From NCBI GenBank assembly GCA_012517155.1, contig JAAYVN010000052.1:1-35774 (forward strand): a stretch of DNA of 35,774 nt, written 5' to 3'. This DNA comes from Ignavibacteriales bacterium (GTDB lineage Bacteria > Bacteroidota > Ignavibacteria > Ignavibacteriales > Ignavibacteriaceae). The notes under the pieces are model-generated. The model was not told the DNA's origin and did not search any database. It was given only the letters and a program-made list of their open reading frames with translations. The position numbers and the translations under genes were made by a program. Positions 33,372 through 35,774 of the stretch are shown here, in pieces; position 1 is the stretch's first letter; each line of letters begins with the position of its first letter.

Positions 33372-33629
33372 CCTCTTTTAGCCAAATTCACTCCTAAACA
33401 CCCCTGAATTCTCATAATTCTCCCTCTTTCCCCCTTTTCCACCCCTCTCCCTTCGATATGAATACGTAGTGAATACGTGGTGAATACGTGGTGAATACGT
33501 ACTAAAGCCGTGGTGAATACGTACTGAATACGTACTAATTTCGATTACCATTCGATTTTACTCCTCCCTTAACCAATATTGAACCTAAAAATCATGCATA
33601 ATAAATATCTCGACCTCTATATGCGATAG
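33372..33629. other. Intergenic stretch between ROK kinase and nuclease
   Basis: It holds a pyrimidine-rich run (33410-33455), the 11-bp tandem repeat array at 33460-33536, and an AT-rich stretch up to the nuclease stop codon. No open frame with a start codon and ribosome binding site was found. Confidence 0.55.
33460..33536. repeat. Seven tandem 11-bp repeats
   Basis: Units start at 33460, 33471, 33482, 33493, 33504, 33515 and 33526. Six read GAATACGTNST (GAATACGTAGT, two GAATACGTGGT, three GAATACGTACT), and the fifth is degenerate (AAAGCCGTGGT). Several contain the palindrome TACGTA or the core ACGT. The unit length of 11 bp is near one helical turn and is not a multiple of three, so it is not coding. 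Total length is 77 bases. Confidence 0.95.
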
Positions 33630-34469
33630 CTATTTTTTTTCCTTTTTTCTCTTAATTCCTGTCCTTTCCTCCAATTTCCATTTACTAATCTCAATCATTC
33701 CTTCAATCTTTTCCTCTAATGTATCAGGCAACGATGGAAAAAAGTCCAAACCCGTAATCCATTCAACACTATCAATACTGACAATATAATTTGTAACACT
33801 CTGTTTACTTCCTTTATTGGGAATTAAAAACCCTAATCCCTTCATTTCTCTCATGCTGGTATCAAGAATAACCTTATAAAAGTACTCTGGAACAGAGACT
33901 TTATTCTTACCGATTGTTTTAAGTCCCTCCTTTAACACTGGTCCTGTCACAATAAGAAGAGACTTATATATCACCGCCCATTCCCTTATCTGTTCTTCGA
34001 GCTTCTTCCAGATCCCCCGGTTAAAACTTGGATTTTGTGGACTCATATTACTTAGATAAAAACATTCCTTCATCGTAATAGTTGAATAACCCATATCCGC
34101 CGCAGGTGCTAAATGTCCCTTATCATACCCGCTCCTCCGATAATCCCCATTTTCAGCACTTCCAGTCAGCACCTTCGGATCCGGAACAAACTTATCACTT
34201 CGCTTTATCACCGACACTGTCCTCTCTTCAGTAAGCTTGTATGCCACCCATTTTGCTTGCTCATGATCTTCACTATAAACAAGCGAAAAACCGGTATGGG
34301 AAACAACTTCCTCCCCTTCATTTACATAAGGGAATTCCATAGGATAATAACTCGGTTGTTGTTTCTTGGTTATTTCCTTATAAAATCCCTTTAATTCAGC
34401 TTTTTCCGCTCTCTGCGGAAATAAACCAACAGCCCAAAAAACCAATAGCAATAATGCGTATTTTAACAT
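33630..34469 (-). CDS. Exported DNA/RNA non-specific endonuclease (NucA/EndoG-like)
   Basis: The 279-residue protein has a signal peptide (MLKYALLLLVFWAVGLFPQ). The catalytic motif is DKGHLAPAADMGY (general base His119 in the DRGH-like motif), with the metal ligand Asn in NPSFNRGIWKKLE (about residue 150), both characteristic of the beta-beta-alpha metal nucleases (EndoG, Serratia nuclease). It cleaves single- and double-stranded DNA and RNA, and export suggests use of extracellular nucleic acids or defence; this is family knowledge and inference. No inhibitor gene is adjacent. The last 40 residues are Lys-rich. Confidence 0.9.
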   Translation of the reverse strand: MLKYALLLLVFWAVGLFPQRAEKAELKGFYKEITKKQQPSYYPMEFPYVNEGEEVVSHTGFSLVYSEDHEQAKWVAYKLTEERTVSVIKRSDKFVPDPKVLTGSAENGDYRRSGYDKGHLAPAADMGYSTITMKECFYLSNMSPQNPSFNRGIWKKLEEQIREWAVIYKSLLIVTGPVLKEGLKTIGKNKVSVPEYFYKVILDTSMREMKGLGFLIPNKGSKQSVTNYIVSIDSVEWITGLDFFPSLPDTLEEKIEGMIEISKWKLEERTGIKRKKEKK

Positions 34470-34492
34470 ATATCTTTAAATTTTCTAAAAAT

Positions 34493-34500
34493 CAAAAATA
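34493..34500 (-). promoter_or_regulatory. Possible -7 element of the nuclease gene
   Basis: Minus-strand TATTTTTG matches TAnnTTTG fully and sits 23 bases before the nuclease ATG. No clear TTG lies at the expected -33 distance, so support is weak. Confidence 0.25.

Positions 34501-35774
<1,274 letters not shown>

Noticed and set aside
33460-33536. A CRISPR array
   Set aside because: Repeats are 11 bp and directly adjacent with no spacers, and no cas genes are present.

Overview
This window is an AT-rich bacterial chromosome segment that fits the Bacteroidetes/Chlorobi/Ignavibacteria superphylum, most likely an Ignavibacteria-like lineage. Three observations support this. Two secreted enzymes end in type IX secretion (T9SS) type A sorting domains containing an 'NYPNPFNP' motif. 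Several intergenic regions carry the TTG-N19/20-TAnnTTTG promoter typical of this group. There is an outer-membrane lipoprotein with a beta-propeller, a carboxypeptidase-regulatory-like domain and an OmpA-like domain, similar to the T9SS protein PorE. The assignment to Ignavibacteria is inference; no rRNA or tRNA gene is visible.

Layout (almost everything is on the minus strand, so transcription runs from high to low coordinates). 1-7962: a secreted GH13 alpha-amylase, purM, a beta-propeller protein, a TPR/CHAT-like lipoprotein and a truncated tatD, tightly packed. 8049-12121: a translation block, rplM-rpsI-rpsB-tsf, then a strong terminator, then pyrH-frr and a second terminator; rpsB is preceded by a candidate structured leader. 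12326-12685: a half-size TauE/SafE permease. 12756-17376: a self-contained three-gene envelope operon (outer-membrane protein, lipoprotein, PorE-like lipoprotein) with its own promoter and terminator. 17432-23679: an eight-gene run prs-rplY-pth-hppA-rpsF-ssb-rpsR-rplI, from a near-perfect promoter to a terminator. 23836-24858: a small plus-strand pair of unknown membrane and exported proteins. 24881-29592: an operon with a YacP/Rae1-like NYN nuclease, a BtuF-like binding protein without a signal peptide, a T9SS-exported GH18 enzyme and an unusual protein that joins an ECF sigma factor and its RskA-type anti-sigma factor in one chain. 29788-33299: an LptD-like outer-membrane protein and a ROK sugar kinase. 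33460-33536: seven tandem 11-bp repeats. 33630-34469: an exported DNA/RNA non-specific endonuclease. 34806-end: the start of plus-strand gdhA.

How the genes work together. The translation genes form two classical clusters whose first ribosomal genes (rpsB, rpsF) have TTG starts and foldable leaders, which suggests autoregulation. Around them are cell-envelope modules: T9SS cargo (amylase, GH18), a T9SS-PorE-like lipoprotein operon, LptD, and envelope-anchored lipoproteins. The strongest candidate for an undescribed system is the membrane-tethered sigma/anti-sigma fusion at 24881-26803, with its co-transcribed GH18, BtuF-like and NYN genes. The 11-bp repeat array and the catalytically dead CHAT lipoprotein paired with a beta-propeller are further points of interest.
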